Below are positions 13,953-14,942 of a stretch of DNA of 14,942 bases, one piece after another; the first letter of the stretch is position 1, and every line of letters begins with the position of its first letter. The stretch lies in NCBI GenBank assembly GCA_036277635.1, contig DASUMP010000208.1, forward strand, positions 1 through 14,942, written 5' to 3'. The notes beneath the pieces were generated by a model. It was not told the DNA's origin and did no database searches. It was given only the letters and a program-made list of their open reading frames with translations. This DNA is from DASUMP01 sp036277635. GTDB taxonomy: Bacteria > Actinomycetota > Acidimicrobiia > IMCC26256 > PALSA-610. A program made the translations under genes and the position numbers.

Positions 13953-14942
13953 ACGACGCCCTTGGTCGCGAGCGCGTCGATGGCGGCGTCGTCGAGACCC
14001 GCGACGTCGCGCAACACCTCCCGGGTGTGCTCACCGAGGCGCGGCGCGCCTGCGGGCACCACCGGTGCGGCGCCGACGAAGCGCGGGAACGGCGCTTGCT
14101 GGCGCACGGGCCCGATCACCGGATCGTCGACCTCGACGAGGTCGCCCCGCGCCGCGACGTGCGGATCGGCGAACACGTCGGCGGCCGTGTACGCCGTCGC
14201 GACAGGCACGTCGGCCTCGATGCAGCGTCGCTCCACGTCGGCGGCGGCGAGCGTCGACGTCCACGCGGCGACGACGCCGTTGATCTCGTCGCCGTGCGCG
14301 GCGCGATCGACGAGCTTCGTGAACCGCGGATCGTCGAGCAGGTCGAGGCGGTCCATCGCGCGGCAGAGTCGCTCGAAGTTCGCGTCGGAGCCCGCGACGA
14401 TGCACACGTACTTGCCGTCGGCGGTGGGGTAGTTGTCGAGGGGGGCGGAGTTGGCCAAGCGGTTCCCTTCGCGCCCGCGCACGACGTCGAGGCGGTCGTA
14501 CGCCGCGAGCGTCCACTCGAGGATCCGGAGCACGCCGCCGTAGAGCGCGGCGTCGATCACCGCGCCCGTACCGCCGCGCGCGTCGCGCGCGTACAACGCG
14601 GCCACCGCGGCGTGGGCCGCGAACACGCCCGTGAGGTAGTCGGAGATCGTGACGCCGACCCGCACCGGCGGGCGGTCGGGGTAACCGGTGAGGTGCAGGA
14701 GCCCGCCGAAGCCGATCCCGACGCGGTCGAGGCCGGGGCGTCGCGACTGTGGACCGTCTTGGCCGAAGCTCGAGATGCGCACGACGACCACGCGCGGCGA
14801 TAGCGACGCCGGCGCCAGGTTCCACTGCTCGAGGGTGCCGGGGCGGAAGTTCTCGACGACCACGTCGGAGCGAGCTGCGAGCGTGCGCAGCAGCTCCTGA
14901 CCGTCGGTCGTCCGCAGGTCGATGGTGACGCTCTTGCGACCG
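13949..14942 (-). CDS. CaiB/BaiF family III CoA-transferase or acyl-CoA racemase, N-terminus cut by window edge
   Basis: About 330 residues are visible from the window edge (in-frame from 14941) to the TGA at 13951-13949; roughly 60 N-terminal residues are missing relative to the usual 380-400. The first visible stretch is GRKSVTIDLR, then SDVVVENFRPGTLEQW, GQDGP, and VGVTISDYLTGVFAAHAAVA, all signature parts of the family. VIDAALYGG carries the likely catalytic Asp (codon 14554-14552), corresponding to the Asp of alpha-methylacyl-CoA racemase and of CoA-transferases in this family. The enzyme moves CoA between carboxylates, or epimerises 2-methylacyl-CoA; sequence alone does not separate these. 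It is the first visible gene of the DUF35-thiolase-aminotransferase operon, so it probably supplies the CoA ester or the right stereoisomer to the thiolase. Confidence 0.91.
   Translation of the reverse strand, partial: GRKSVTIDLRTTDGQELLRTLAARSDVVVENFRPGTLEQWNLAPASLSPRVVVVRISSFGQDGPQSRRPGLDRVGIGFGGLLHLTGYPDRPPVRVGVTISDYLTGVFAAHAAVAALYARDARGGTGAVIDAALYGGVLRILEWTLAAYDRLDVVRGREGNRLANSAPLDNYPTADGKYVCIVAGSDANFERLCRAMDRLDLLDDPRFTKLVDRAAHGDEINGVVAAWTSTLAAADVERRCIEADVPVATAYTAADVFADPHVAARGDLVEVDDPVIGPVRQQAPFPRFVGAAPVVPAGAPRLGEHTREVLRDVAGLDDAAIDALATKGVV

Noticed and set aside
12448..14283. Plus-strand frame opposite the thiolase, DUF35 and CaiB genes
   Set aside because: It spans three well-supported minus-strand genes and shows no domain of its own.

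Overview
The window looks like chromosomal DNA from a high-GC actinobacterium. The third codon position is almost always G or C, GTG starts are common, and 4-nt GTGA/ATGA gene overlaps recur. The gene families fit too: luciferase-like (F420/flavin) oxidoreductases, a CaiB/thiolase/DUF35 cluster, and a CocE-type hydrolase. The mix recalls Acidimicrobiia or other environmental actinobacteria, but no taxonomic marker gene is present, so this is only an impression. I see no tRNA, rRNA, CRISPR array, transposase or phage gene. Coding density is very high, and the longest non-coding stretch is about 214 bp (10921-11134).

Region 1 (1-3762, plus strand): the 3' part of a luciferase-like monooxygenase gene, a complete second one, and a large exported CocE/NonD-family serine hydrolase that overlaps the second by 4 nt. 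They probably form one operon. It ends 3 bp from the end of the convergent minus-strand run.

Region 2 (3766-8024, minus strand, read right to left): an acyl-CoA ligase-type AMP-binding enzyme, a 267-residue protein of unknown function that looks like two fused ferredoxin-like halves, a saccharopine-dehydrogenase-family oxidoreductase, and two small DUF202 membrane proteins. Stop/start overlaps or very short gaps tie these five genes into a translationally coupled operon. Its substrate cannot be read from sequence alone. The junction of the two DUF202 genes carries a triplicated 11-bp unit that seems to have broken an ancestral GTGA overlap.

Region 3 (8038-10038, minus strand): a secreted protein with seven evenly spaced PD40/TolB-like blades followed by Fn3-like and beta-sandwich regions. 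It lies only 13 bp upstream of the ligase gene.

Region 4 (10039-11134): the most unusual stretch. A 253-residue basic protein with a helical segment and a winged-helix-like domain uses strongly C-ending codons. Upstream of it are a 37-bp perfect palindrome, a 36-nt perfectly alternating pyrimidine-purine tract and a compact GC hairpin, all side by side. It is the best candidate for an acquired or self-regulating element.

Region 5 (11135-14942, minus strand): an acyl-CoA operon of CaiB/BaiF CoA-transferase (cut by the window edge), a DUF35 OB-fold protein, an SCP2-type thiolase-like protein and a class III aminotransferase. The first three overlap by 4 nt each. CoA activation by transfer followed by C-C bond chemistry on a thiolase/DUF35 complex is a reasonable reading. 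The thiolase lacks two histidines usual in its family, so it may be an aldolase-like variant.
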